Source: Actinocatenispora sera (GTDB lineage: Bacteria > Actinomycetota > Actinomycetes > Mycobacteriales > Micromonosporaceae). Taken from it: DNA of 64,000 bases. The notes under the pieces were generated by a model. It did no database searches. It saw only the letters and a list, made by a program, of their open reading frames with translations, and had not been told where the DNA came from. The position numbers and the translations under genes were made by a program. Numbering within the stretch: position 1 is the stretch's first letter; each line of letters begins with the position of its first letter. The stretch lies in NCBI RefSeq assembly GCF_018324685.1, contig NZ_AP023354.1, positions 930,001-994,000 on the forward strand, written 5' to 3'. Positions 25,650-33,854 of this stretch are shown piece by piece.

Positions 25650-25928
25650 ATGTCAGGGGAGGCCAAGGCCGCGCCCGAACAGCCGGATTCCTCTGGTCTC
25701 GGGTCGTTGCTGAAGGTCTCCGGCGCGGTCGTCGCGCTCCTGGCCGGCATCCACGCGCTGACCGGGTGGAACCCGATCAGCCTCGTTCACCCGGAGCCAC
25801 GCGCCGAGTTCGTCGTCGTCTCATACGAGTTCGCCGGATCGCCCTGCGATCCCGGCTGTGGCATGCATGCCATCCTGCGCAACAACGGCGGCCGCGCCGG
25901 GGCGGCAGAGGCGGTCAGCCGCCGCTGA
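25650..25928 (+). CDS. Small membrane-anchored hypothetical protein, possibly truncated
   Basis: The 92 residues have one predicted membrane helix (LLKVSGAVVALLAGIHALTGW), then an extracytoplasmic-looking part with two Cys (SPCDPGCGMHAILRNNGG). The sequence stops where a beta-sandwich domain seems to begin, and its last 14 bases run into the convergent PrsW gene. It may be the surviving front of a longer gene. No family is recognised. Confidence 0.45.
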   Translation: MSGEAKAAPEQPDSSGLGSLLKVSGAVVALLAGIHALTGWNPISLVHPEPRAEFVVVSYEFAGSPCDPGCGMHAILRNNGGRAGAAEAVSRR

Positions 25929-27474
25929 AGCCGTGCAGCAGGTAGACGACGATCCACAGGGCGGTGGCGAGGACACCGATGGAACTGGCCATGCCGAGCC
26001 GGTTGTCCGGGCTGATCCGCTGCCGGCGGGCGGACACGGTACCGATGCCGACCAGGATCAGCGCGATCACCGAGGCACCGGGTACCAGCAGGCCCGCGAT
26101 GGCGAGGGCGCAGGACCAGCCGCCGAGCGGGGTGCGCTGCTCCCGGCCGTACCGGCTGGCGACCGGGATGCCGAGAGCGACGAGTCGCTGCCGGGCGAGC
26201 AGGATCTCCCGGACGCACCGTTCCAGCGCCGGTGTCCGCGGGTTCGGGTTGCGCGCCGCCTCCCAGTACGACGGGTAGCCGCTGCGGCTGATCTCCACCG
26301 CGAGCTTCGCCTGCGCCCGCTGCAGCCTGCGTACCGTCCGGTCGGCGCGCAGGCCCGCCTTGGCCGCGGCGCGCTTGCGGGCGGCGCTCCGGCCGCGCGC
26401 GGTGACCAGCGCGTCCATCTCGTCCGGCGCGACCAGGATCGGCTCGATGCCGTTCAGCCGGCCCAGGTAGTACCCGGCCTCGTGCCGGCGGGCCACCCGC
26501 AGCATCAGCAGCACGGCGACGAACCCCGGGATGCCCTTGATCAGCAGCCCGGCGATCAGGCCGCCGACGCCGATGCCGAACCCGTCCCGCAGCAGCGGCG
26601 AGTTCCAGACGAAGTGCAGCGTCCAGGCGCCGAGGTAGGCGAGGACCGCGACGCCGACCCGGATCCGCAGCGGCCGGTCGGTACGAACCACCGCATAGCC
26701 GACGCCGGCCCCGACCAGCGCGGTGAACAGCGTGTGGCTCCACAGACCGCCCAGGAACCCCCGGACCAGGAAGGTCGCCACGACCGGCATGATCGTGTCG
26801 CCGTCGCCGGCGATTACCACCGAGTTGATGGAGTAGACGAAGTCCTCGACGACCTGGAAGCCGAGACCGACGAGCGCCCCGTAGACGAAGCCGTCCACGA
26901 CACTGTTGACGTGCCGCTTGGCCAGCAGCACGATCGCGACCACGCCGAGCGCCTTGAGCGTCTCCTCGTTGGTCGGGCCGACGATCGCCGGCGCCCAGCG
27001 GTCGGCGAAGCTCGGCGAGAAGACCTTGGCGAGGATCTCCTGGGCCGCGGTGTTGCCGATGTTGGCCATCGCGGTCGCCACCAGCCCGCCCCAGCAGAAC
27101 GCCGTGGCGAGCAGCACGAACGGTTCTCGTTCCAGCCAGTCGACCTCGCGGACAACCCAGATGAACGGCACCGCGTACGCGGCGAACAGCACGAACGCCA
27201 CCGCGGAGGCGCGCGGGTACAGCCGGACCGCGTCGGCGAAGATCAGCCCGATCCGCCAGGCGCCGATCGCGACGAGCACGGCGACCATCCACACCGCGGG
27301 CATCCGCAGCTGGACCGCGGGGCCGGAGGCGGCCGGCGGCGGCGCCACCGGCGGGCGTTCGGCGATGCCCGCCCGGTGCCGACCGTCATGGGACAGCGGG
27401 CGACGCGCACCGAGCCGTTTGGTGATCTTGCGAGTCGGCTCGGCACCGTCCTCGGGTACCGTGCCGGACGTCAC
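25915..27474 (-). CDS. PrsW-family intramembrane metalloprotease
   Basis: The 519 residues contain about nine membrane helices. PrsW (M82) motifs are NEETLKAL (Glu170-Glu171...Lys174), GFVYGALVGLGFQVVEDF (Glu210), SHTLFTALVGAG (His247) and LHFVWNSP (His287). These residues form the predicted metal/active site in the membrane. Family members cleave anti-sigma factors such as RsiW in site-1 proteolysis, but many actinobacterial ones have unknown targets. A cytosolic coiled C-terminal domain (EMDALVTARGRSAARKRAAAK) and a long Pro/Arg-rich N-terminus extend the core. It overlaps the upstream small gene by four bases. Confidence 0.9.
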   Translation of the reverse strand: MTSGTVPEDGAEPTRKITKRLGARRPLSHDGRHRAGIAERPPVAPPPAASGPAVQLRMPAVWMVAVLVAIGAWRIGLIFADAVRLYPRASAVAFVLFAAYAVPFIWVVREVDWLEREPFVLLATAFCWGGLVATAMANIGNTAAQEILAKVFSPSFADRWAPAIVGPTNEETLKALGVVAIVLLAKRHVNSVVDGFVYGALVGLGFQVVEDFVYSINSVVIAGDGDTIMPVVATFLVRGFLGGLWSHTLFTALVGAGVGYAVVRTDRPLRIRVGVAVLAYLGAWTLHFVWNSPLLRDGFGIGVGGLIAGLLIKGIPGFVAVLLMLRVARRHEAGYYLGRLNGIEPILVAPDEMDALVTARGRSAARKRAAAKAGLRADRTVRRLQRAQAKLAVEISRSGYPSYWEAARNPNPRTPALERCVREILLARQRLVALGIPVASRYGREQRTPLGGWSCALAIAGLLVPGASVIALILVGIGTVSARRQRISPDNRLGMASSIGVLATALWIVVYLLHGFSGG

Positions 27475-28007
27475 GACGCACCGAACCGCACGCTACGGAT
27501 CATGGCGGTCAGGTCCGTACCCTCCTTGCGCAGGTCCGACCCGTCCCCGGCCATGCTGATCTCGACACCGACGCCGTGATGCCCGAACACCGCGTACGTC
27601 CCGTTCCGCCCCGGCGTGGAGTAGCTGCCGGCGAGCCCGGAGACGCCGGTCACGGTCGACGTCGGATGTTCCTCCTGCGAGGTCTGGTACCCGGGATTGC
27701 TCTGGATCTTGCGGCGCAGTCGCTCGCTCAGCCCGGCCAGGTCCCCGGCGTACCTGCTGGCCTCGACCACGACCCGGACGCTGCGCACCGAGAAGACCAG
27801 CCGGTACAGCGAGGGCTGCGTCTTGGTGACGTCCAGGACGGCGTCCGCCGGCGCGGCCACGGAGACGCCGAGGCCGACGTCGAGCCGTTCGCCGGCACGC
27901 AGCGAGCGCCCGGCGGGCAGCGCGTCGTCGATCGTGGGCAGGCCGATCGCGATGGCGGCGACGACGGCGAGTACGGCGAGGCTGCCGTACAGGTTCGGAC
28001 GGAGCAC
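27471..28007 (-). CDS. Membrane-anchored hypothetical protein upstream of PrsW
   Basis: The 178 residues follow the GTG at 28007, which is preceded by GAGGTGGGGATTGCC. One signal-anchor helix lies at residues 6-25 (YGSLAVLAVVAAIAIGLP). The rest is a soluble extracytoplasmic domain, rich in beta strands (ERLDVGLGVSVAAPADAVLDV, LYRLVFSVRSVRVVVEAS). The stop overlaps the PrsW start (ATGA), so the two are made together. It could be a PrsW substrate or partner; that is inference only. No family is recognised. Confidence 0.7.
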   Translation of the reverse strand: MLRPNLYGSLAVLAVVAAIAIGLPTIDDALPAGRSLRAGERLDVGLGVSVAAPADAVLDVTKTQPSLYRLVFSVRSVRVVVEASRYAGDLAGLSERLRRKIQSNPGYQTSQEEHPTSTVTGVSGLAGSYSTPGRNGTYAVFGHHGVGVEISMAGDGSDLRKEGTDLTAMIRSVRFGAS

Positions 28008-28281
28008 GGCAATCCCCACCTCACTCTGAGTCGGTGGTGACCAGCAGAAATGTAGCGCATAGCGCCAAATGGTGCGGTCTCGGAGCGCGCTCGGTGACGG
28101 CCTGCCTCCCCATCGCCCCACCTCCACCACCGCCATCGCGCCCGGCGGCACCTCTCATCGTCCGTCCGGCCGCCCTGTTGATCAAGGCGTACCGGTGGGC
28201 AACTCCCCCATCGTGTTCGGCGGTACGTGTCACAGAACGCACGCGCAGTAGTCGTGACTCGGGAGCCGTAGCCTGCCATGC

Positions 28282-28890
28282 ATGGAGTTCGCCGAAGTCG
28301 TCCGGCGTCGCCGGATGGTCCGCAACTACGACCCCGATCGTCCGGTGCCCGCCGACGTCCGAGACCGGATCCTGCGGCACGCGCTGCGCGCGCCGTCCGC
28401 CGGGTTCTCCCAGGGCTGGGCCTTCCTCGTACTGGAGTCGGCCGAGGACCGGGCCCGGTTCTGGGCGGCGACCGCGCCGGACGACTCGACGCCGGACGCG
28501 CCCTCGAGGTGGCTGGCCCGGATGTCGACCGCACCACTGCTGGTGGTGCCGCTGTCGCACCGGGACGCCTACCTCGACCGGTACGCGGAGCCCGACAAGG
28601 GCTGGACCGACCGGGACGAGGCGCGCTGGCCGGTGCCGTACTGGCACATCGACACCGGGTTCGCCGCCCTGCTGATGCTGCTCACCGCGGTCGACGAAGA
28701 GCTCGGCGCGTGCTTCTTCGGCATCCCGCCGGAGCGCATCGACGCGTTCCGCGCCGCCTTCGGCGTGCCGGAGCCGTACCAGCCGATCGGTGCGCTCACC
28801 ATCGGCTACCGGGCGCCCGACCCGCGCTCGCCGTCGCTGCGCCGCGGCCACCGCCCGTTCGACGACGTGGTCCACTTCGGCCGCTGGTGA
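28282..28890 (+). CDS. Nitroreductase family protein
   Basis: The 202 residues open MEFAEVVRRRRMVRNYDPDRPVP, the FMN-binding arginine-rich signature of the family. LRHALRAPSAGFSQGWAFLVL continues the FMN/substrate site, and GACFFGIPPERIDAFRAAFGVP closes the fold. Such homodimeric flavoproteins reduce nitroaromatics, quinones or enones with NAD(P)H. The WHIDTGFAALLMLLTAVDE helix matches the dimer interface. A hairpin at 28989-29020 may terminate it. The substrate is unknown. Confidence 0.88.
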   Translation: MEFAEVVRRRRMVRNYDPDRPVPADVRDRILRHALRAPSAGFSQGWAFLVLESAEDRARFWAATAPDDSTPDAPSRWLARMSTAPLLVVPLSHRDAYLDRYAEPDKGWTDRDEARWPVPYWHIDTGFAALLMLLTAVDEELGACFFGIPPERIDAFRAAFGVPEPYQPIGALTIGYRAPDPRSPSLRRGHRPFDDVVHFGRW

Positions 28891-28988
28891 CGCCGCCAGG
28901 CCCTGTCGAGCGGGGCGCAAGGTGGCCGGAAAGCGCTGGCCAGGCGGTACCGCACCATGGTCGACGCCGGAACGGCTGGGCGCGCGAA

Positions 28989-29020
28989 AGGACGCACCCG
29001 CCTGGTGGGGGGTGCGTCCT
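28989..29020. terminator. Hairpin terminator between nitroreductase and bldC
   Basis: AGGACGCACCC (28989-28999) pairs with GGGTGCGTCCT (29010-29020). It is placed 99 bp after the nitroreductase stop and 113 bp before the convergent bldC stop, so it can serve both strands. Confidence 0.65.
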
Positions 29021-29132
29021 GGTTGCGCCGTGTTCGTGACGGACAGTCGGTGCCGGATCCTCCTCGCCGCCGCTCGGGGGTGTGCGGTACCGACTCGCCA
29101 CCATCCGCCGCCGGGGCGACGGATCGGTTGTT

Positions 29133-29342
29133 CTACTCGCCCTGTCGCTGCGTGGGGATCTGCCCCTGGAGCAGAGCCCGCACCTCAGACTCGCGGTAGC
29201 GCCGGTGGCCACCAAGCGTCCGGATGGCGCTCAGCTTGCCGGCCTTGGCCCACCGGGTCACGGTCTTCGGGTCGACCCGGAACATCGAGGCCACTTCCGC
29301 CGGGGTGAGCAGCGGCTCGGATTCATGCGTACGCGATGCCAT
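29133..29342 (-). CDS. bldC: Developmental regulator BldC
   Basis: This 69-residue protein is almost identical to Streptomyces BldC as remembered: EPLLTPAEVASMFRVDPKTV, TRWAKAGKLSAIRTLGGHRR, YRESEVRALL. It is a MerR-like single winged helix that binds direct repeats cooperatively and holds off sporulation genes during vegetative growth. The next gene upstream (29507-30376) and vdh keep the Streptomyces neighbourhood. The presence of BldC points to a developmentally complex actinomycete. Confidence 0.95.
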   Translation of the reverse strand: MASRTHESEPLLTPAEVASMFRVDPKTVTRWAKAGKLSAIRTLGGHRRYRESEVRALLQGQIPTQRQGE

Positions 29343-29506
29343 CGGTTATTCCTCCTGATTACTCTCAGCCATCGACCGGGGTCCCGCCGGCCGACGCTCT
29401 TCCATGGTCCGTCCTGTCCGCGATGTCCGACATGGGCCGAACGGATGAACTGGGCTGGACAACAGGAGGAACTAAGTCCGATCTATCCCCATTAACTGGC
29501 GTGCGG

Positions 29507-30376
29507 TCAGTTGCGGCGTTCCCGTAGCTGCACCTTCCGCCAACGTTCCAGCAGGTCGGAGTAGAGCTCGCCGGCGGCGTCCGTGTCGCCACGGGCCAGT
29601 GCGGCCAGGGTGTCCGCCACCACCCGGGGCGAGTCGTCGTCCAGCAACTCACGGTCACCCATCAGGTAGACCAGGCCGCCGTAGTCCAACTCGACTACCG
29701 AGCGTGGGTGGAACTTCTCCAACCAGCGCGCGTCGTTCTCCACCGCCAGCGTCATCGGCGCGTGCTCGCCGACGGTCCGGCGCATCACCGCGAGCGCCCG
29801 GTGCGCCCGCCGCCGGGCCCGCGCCATCGACGTCCGGTACCGGACGTGCCGCTCGGTCGGGGCCAGCCCGGCGCGGCGCTCGTCGTACTCCACGAAGGCG
29901 AACCAGCGGGCCGGGACCACCCAGCCGGACACCAGCTCGTGCAGCAGCTGGTCGTGCTCGGTCAGCGCGGCGCCGCCGGTACGCAGGTCGCCCAGCGGAT
30001 CGGCCGCGGTGCGCCAGTCGGCCACCACCCGCTCCGCCACCGCGGTCAGGGCCGGCGGCACGAACGCGTCCGCGAGCGCCGCGGGCACCCCGCGCCGGGC
30101 CGACAGCACCCCCTGCGCCACTTGGACCCGCAGGTCCCACGGGCAGACCAGGGTCACCTCGCCGTCGGTCACCGAGTACGCCTCGTCGGGCAGCTCGGGC
30201 AGCTTGGTCCAGCCGGCGCCCAGCGCCTCCAGCACGGTGCGCCGCTGCCGCGCCGGGCCGAGCGCCTGCGGTACGGCACGATTGGCCGCCAGGTAGCGCC
30301 GCCAGTGTTGCTGGCGGGCACGCTCGAACGCGATCAGCGGTTCGTAGACGCGAAGGTACGACGCGAAGGGCGGCAC
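29507..30376 (-). CDS. Conserved actinobacterial protein next to bldC
   Basis: The 289 residues follow the GTG at 30376 ([20 protein letters not shown]); the frame continues upstream without good residues. It is largely helical with many Arg and Trp residues ([54 protein letters not shown]). An equivalent gene lies between bldC and vdh in Streptomyces. No domain function is known to me. It is divergent from vdh with 186 bp between starts. Confidence 0.8.
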   Translation of the reverse strand: MPPFASYLRVYEPLIAFERARQQHWRRYLAANRAVPQALGPARQRRTVLEALGAGWTKLPELPDEAYSVTDGEVTLVCPWDLRVQVAQGVLSARRGVPAALADAFVPPALTAVAERVVADWRTAADPLGDLRTGGAALTEHDQLLHELVSGWVVPARWFAFVEYDERRAGLAPTERHVRYRTSMARARRRAHRALAVMRRTVGEHAPMTLAVENDARWLEKFHPRSVVELDYGGLVYLMGDRELLDDDSPRVVADTLAALARGDTDAAGELYSDLLERWRKVQLRERRN

Positions 30377-30562
30377 GGCGCCGATCGTGCCACGTCCGAG
30401 CCTCTCACCGCCGACGCGGTGTCCGCGAGTTGGGATGCACCGCACCTGTCGCCCCGTACCGGGCGAGCGCGCGCACTACGCTCAGTTGTACCGGCAGACC
30501 CGCCGGCGGCGCGCCGCCACCCCACAAGGACGCGGCCGAGGACACGTAGGAGTGACGAAAAG

Positions 30563-31636
30563 ATGGGCGTATTCACCGCCGACAGCGGCCACGAACAGGT
30601 CGTCTTCTGTCAGGACAAGCCGTCCGGGCTGAAGGCGATTATCGCGATCTACTCCACCGCGCTCGGCCCGTCCCTCGGTGGCACCCGCTTCTACCCGTAC
30701 GAGAGCGAAGCCGACGCGGTCCACGACGCGCTCGAGCTGTCCCGCGGCATGGCGTACAAGAACGCGCTGGCCGGGCTGGACCTGGGCGGCGGCAAGGCGG
30801 TGATCTGGGGCGACCCGAACACGATCAAGTCCGAGGCGCTGCTGCGCGCGTACGGGCGGTTCGTCGAGTCGCTGGCAGGTCGCTACATCACCGCCTGCGA
30901 CGTCGGCACCTACGTCGCCGACATGGACATCGTGGCCAAGGAGACCCGGTACGTGACGGGGCGGTCGGTCGAGCACGGCGGCGCCGGCGACTCGTCCATC
31001 CTCACCGCGTACGGCGTGTTCCAGGGCATGCGCGCCGCGGCCGAGCACGCCTGGGGCACCCCGACCCTGCGCGGCCGCCGGGTCGGCGTGGCCGGTGTCG
31101 GCAAGGTCGGCCGGTACCTGCTGCAGCACCTCACCGAGGACGGCGCCCAGATCGTCGCGACCGACCCGAGCCCGGCCGCGACCGAGTGGATGCGCAGTAC
31201 GTTCCCGCAGGTCGACGTCGTCGCGGACACCGACGCGCTGCTGGCCTCCGACATCGACGTGTACGCGCCCTGCGCCATGGGCGGCGCCCTGAACGACGAG
31301 ACGGTGGGCGCGCTGCGCGCCAAGATCGTCTGCGGTGCGGCGAACAACCAGCTGGCCCACCCCGGCGTCGAGAAGGTGCTCGCCGACCGCGGCGTGCTGT
31401 ACGCGCCGGACTACGTGGTGAACGCCGGCGGTGTGATCCAGGTCGCGGACGAGATCGACGGCTTCAACTTCGACCGGGCCAAGTCGCGGGCCAGCAAGAT
31501 CTTCGACACCACCAAGGAGATCCTGGCGCTGTCGGACAGCGACGGGGTGCCGCCCGCGGTTGCCGCGGATCGGCTCGCCGAGCGCCGGATGGCCGAGTGC
31601 GGTCGGCTGCGTGGCATCCTGCTGCCCGCTCACTGA
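30563..31636 (+). CDS. vdh: Valine (leucine) dehydrogenase
   Basis: The 357 residues form an NAD-dependent amino-acid dehydrogenase of the Glu/Leu/Phe/Val family, deaminating branched-chain amino acids. Key segments are [22 protein letters not shown] with the catalytic Lys, [17 protein letters not shown], and the Rossmann motif [17 protein letters not shown]. The C-terminus [15 protein letters not shown] is conserved. The ATG follows TAGGAGTGACGAAAAG. Vdh feeds branched precursors for fatty acids and polyketides in actinomycetes. Synteny with bldC and DUF3073 supports vdh over a leucine dehydrogenase. Confidence 0.93.
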   Translation: MGVFTADSGHEQVVFCQDKPSGLKAIIAIYSTALGPSLGGTRFYPYESEADAVHDALELSRGMAYKNALAGLDLGGGKAVIWGDPNTIKSEALLRAYGRFVESLAGRYITACDVGTYVADMDIVAKETRYVTGRSVEHGGAGDSSILTAYGVFQGMRAAAEHAWGTPTLRGRRVGVAGVGKVGRYLLQHLTEDGAQIVATDPSPAATEWMRSTFPQVDVVADTDALLASDIDVYAPCAMGGALNDETVGALRAKIVCGAANNQLAHPGVEKVLADRGVLYAPDYVVNAGGVIQVADEIDGFNFDRAKSRASKIFDTTKEILALSDSDGVPPAVAADRLAERRMAECGRLRGILLPAH

Positions 31637-31697
31637 GCAGCAACCGTACCGCCGGCTCCCAGCGGGGCCGGCCCGGGGCACCGGTCGGTAGCGGCCG

Positions 31698-31889
31698 GTG
31701 ACCGTTCGTACCCATTACTTCGACGCCCCCGGTGCGGCATCGCGCCGGGGCCGCTGTGTGGTCTGCCACCGATGGCTCACTCAAGGGTGGGGCGAGGTGC
31801 CGAATCCCGGACCGGCGCTGTACCGTATTAGCCACGAGAGATGCCTAAGTCACCGGGGTCGCCTCCGGCACCCCGTCATTACCGCGTGA
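31698..31889 (+). CDS. Possible small zinc-binding protein
   Basis: The 63-codon frame starts with GTG and contains Cys20-x2-Cys23 (RCVVCHRWL) and His46-x2-Cys49 (SHERCL), a plausible zinc knuckle. It ends 12 bases before the DUF3073 start. No strong ribosome site is seen, and a promoter-like TACCGT/TATTAG within it could drive DUF3073, so it may be non-coding. No family is recognised. Confidence 0.35.
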   Translation: MTVRTHYFDAPGAASRRGRCVVCHRWLTQGWGEVPNPGPALYRISHERCLSHRGRLRHPVITA

Positions 31890-31901
31890 GGGGGTCGAGC
31901 C

Positions 31902-32108
31902 ATGGGGCGCGGCCGAGCTAAGGCCAAGCAGACAAAGGTGGCCCGGCAGCTGAAGTACCACACCCCTGATACCGACCTCGGGGCGCTTGAGCGCGAACTG
32001 GGGAGCGGTCCTTCCAACGGGGACGATCTCAACAGCGTGGACGAATACGGCGACTCGTACGACTCGTACGAGGAGGAGTCGGGGCAGCGCGCCGCCAACG
32101 GCCGCTGA
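31902..32108 (+). CDS. DUF3073 family protein
   Basis: The 68 residues open MGRGRAKAKQTKVARQLKYH, the hallmark of DUF3073, then an acidic, disordered tail (DEYGDSYDSYEEESG). It is basic at the front and acidic at the back, and probably cytosolic. The function is unknown, but the gene is nearly universal in actinobacteria and normally sits beside purM. GAGGGGG 6-8 bp upstream is a clear ribosome site. Here about 2.8 kb of other genes separate it from purM. Confidence 0.92.
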   Translation: MGRGRAKAKQTKVARQLKYHTPDTDLGALERELGSGPSNGDDLNSVDEYGDSYDSYEEESGQRAANGR

Positions 32109-32161
32109 TCGCCTCGCCTTTCGTCCACGCCGACAGGGCCGGTCCTTCCGGCCACCTCGCC

Positions 32162-32185
32162 GGTCCGCACGAATCCGTGCGGACC
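32162..32185. terminator. Hairpin after DUF3073 gene
   Basis: GGTCCGCACG-AATC-CGTGCGGACC is a perfect 10-bp stem. It lies 53 bases past the DUF3073 stop and upstream of the larger hairpin at 32288-32325. Confidence 0.6.
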
Positions 32186-32287
32186 GACCGCGTGCCAGCG
32201 GCACGGTTCCGACGCGGCAGCCACCGCGATCCACCGTGCCCCGGCACCGGACCCGCGAGTCCGTCGGCGAAAGAGATCGACAGCAGA

Positions 32288-32325
32288 AACGGGCCACCCG
32301 GTCGACGAGGACCGGGTGGCCCGTT
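32288..32325. terminator. Perfect 16-bp hairpin between convergent genes
   Basis: AACGGGCCACCCGGTC (32288-32303) pairs exactly with GACCGGGTGGCCCGTT (32310-32325) around GACGAG. It sits between DUF3073 and the convergent ferritin-like gene; it should act as a bidirectional terminator. Confidence 0.85.
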
Positions 32326-32361
32326 GCCTGCCCACCGGGCGCTGCGGCGCCCGGCAGCCGG

Positions 32362-33309
32362 TCAGGCGGTCGCGGTGGGCTCGCCGGAACTCGGCGCCGC
32401 CGGCGGGACCTCGATCGGCCGGGTCAGCGCGCCGGCCACGGTGCGTGCCCGCGGCGCGGCCACCGCACGCAGCCCGCTGAGCCGGTGCAGCAGCGACTGC
32501 TGCCGCTCCGCGACACCCGGACCGACACCGAACTTCGCGATCGCCTTGCGGACCAGGTTCATCCCGCCGAGGCCGGGCAGCTCGTCCATCTTGCGGTCGA
32601 TCCGCTCGATGTGCTTGGCGCCCTCCGGCCCGCCCATCAGGTAGTTCAGCACGAACGCGGTCTCCCGCTTCGGCTCGATGGTCGAACCGACCGGGCCCCA
32701 GAACGCCTTCATCGCGAACCGGGTCAGCTTGCGCGCCTTGGCGGAACGCTCCAGCCGGTCCTTCGCCTGCGAGGCGTAGAAGGCCAGATGCCGGGTTTCC
32801 TGCTGCTGCACCCGCTTGAGCAGCTTGGTCAGCTCCGGGTGGTCCTCCCGCTGCATCATTCGCGCGTACGCGGAGTGCGCCGACCACTCGTTGATCGCAC
32901 CCCAGGACATGTGCACGGCGACAAAATCCTCCCCGATGATGTTCGCCGCGAGCGCCTGGTTGATCGGTGCCAGCCGGTCCTTGACGCCCTGCGCGAGGCG
33001 CACCTCACGGATGTGCGCGTAGTCGGCAAGCATGCCGTGCACCCGCAGCACCTCGTCGAGCGCCTCGCCGTGCCAGAACTCCTCGTACGCCCAGTGGGTG
33101 AGGAACGCGGTCACCTCCGGGTCCTTGTGCGACGGGGTGACGAGCAGGTCACGCAGGTAACAGATCGTATGGCTCTCTACGTCGGACATGTAACGCAGAG
33201 TGCGCAGTGCCGCCGGGGTGAGCGGTCGTTCTCGGAACGAGTCGTAATCGACGTCGTCGAACTTGACCCGCACCGAGTTGTTCTTGTAGTTGCTGATGTC
33301 GAAGGCCAC
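32362..33309 (-). CDS. Ferritin-like di-iron protein (acyl-ACP desaturase-type fold)
   Basis: The 315 residues are helical with paired carboxylate/His motifs: SDVESHTICYLRDLL, YEEFWHGEALDEVL (ExxH), and QQQETRHLAFYASQ (ExxH). Together these can bind two iron atoms. The pattern resembles uncharacterised ferritin-like/acyl-ACP desaturase-fold proteins of actinomycetes. The last 40 residues are Pro/Ala-rich and disordered. Its start lies 281 bp from the divergent graspetide precursor; any tie to that pathway is speculation. The reaction is unknown. Confidence 0.75.
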   Translation of the reverse strand: MAFDISNYKNNSVRVKFDDVDYDSFRERPLTPAALRTLRYMSDVESHTICYLRDLLVTPSHKDPEVTAFLTHWAYEEFWHGEALDEVLRVHGMLADYAHIREVRLAQGVKDRLAPINQALAANIIGEDFVAVHMSWGAINEWSAHSAYARMMQREDHPELTKLLKRVQQQETRHLAFYASQAKDRLERSAKARKLTRFAMKAFWGPVGSTIEPKRETAFVLNYLMGGPEGAKHIERIDRKMDELPGLGGMNLVRKAIAKFGVGPGVAERQQSLLHRLSGLRAVAAPRARTVAGALTRPIEVPPAAPSSGEPTATA

Positions 33310-33590
33310 GTAGGTATTCGTATCCTGTACCGGCGCGGATCGCTAGCGGCGGAGCGTGCCGAATCTCCCCGATGGCCGGCAAACCGACCGTGAGATTGAC
33401 CAAGTCACGAACACCGCCGCTGCGCAGCGTGAGCGGTACGGCCGGCACGGTTTACGCCCGGCTTGCCAGCGAGAGACACTGACGGGCGGATTGTTCGTCC
33501 GGCACCGCGGAACCGTCTGTGACCACGCCGGAAGACCGCAGGGCACCACCGCATCCGCGACGGTGACACACAGCGAACAAGGGGTCTGGT

Positions 33591-33854
33591 ATGGACAGTA
33601 GGGCAGTCACCGAAGACGATCGGACCAGCCGGGACACGGCCGGCACGCCGTTCGGCCTCCGCTTCGCCCGGACGCCGCGCGCCGGCGTCGAGCTCGACCT
33701 CGACCACGTCCGCTACGACGAACGCAGCCAGCGCTCCCTCGCCGCCGATGGCGACCGCTGGCTGCCCCTGATCGACCACCGCCTCGCCCAGACCCTGCAG
33801 ACCAGCGGCGAGAGTCCACGCGAGGACGAGATCTTCGACAAGTCGTTCACGTGA
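33591..33854 (+). CDS. tgmA: Graspetide (ATP-grasp-modified RiPP) precursor peptide
   Basis: The 87-residue product has the leader signature of ATP-grasp target peptides: PFGLRFART (20-28), followed by VELDLDHVRYD and an acidic-hydroxyl C-terminus. The likely core is residues 68-87: TLQTSGESPREDEIFDKSFT. It offers Thr68, Thr71, Ser72, Ser75, Ser85 and Thr87 as ester donors, with Glu74, Glu78, Asp79, Glu80 and Asp83 as acceptors. The stop codon overlaps the ATP-grasp gene start by four bases (GTGA), so the pair is co-translated. An AAGGGG ribosome site precedes the ATG. The core is short and single, unlike repeated-core graspetides. Family membership is strong; the product is unpredicted. Confidence 0.85.
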   Translation: MDSRAVTEDDRTSRDTAGTPFGLRFARTPRAGVELDLDHVRYDERSQRSLAADGDRWLPLIDHRLAQTLQTSGESPREDEIFDKSFT

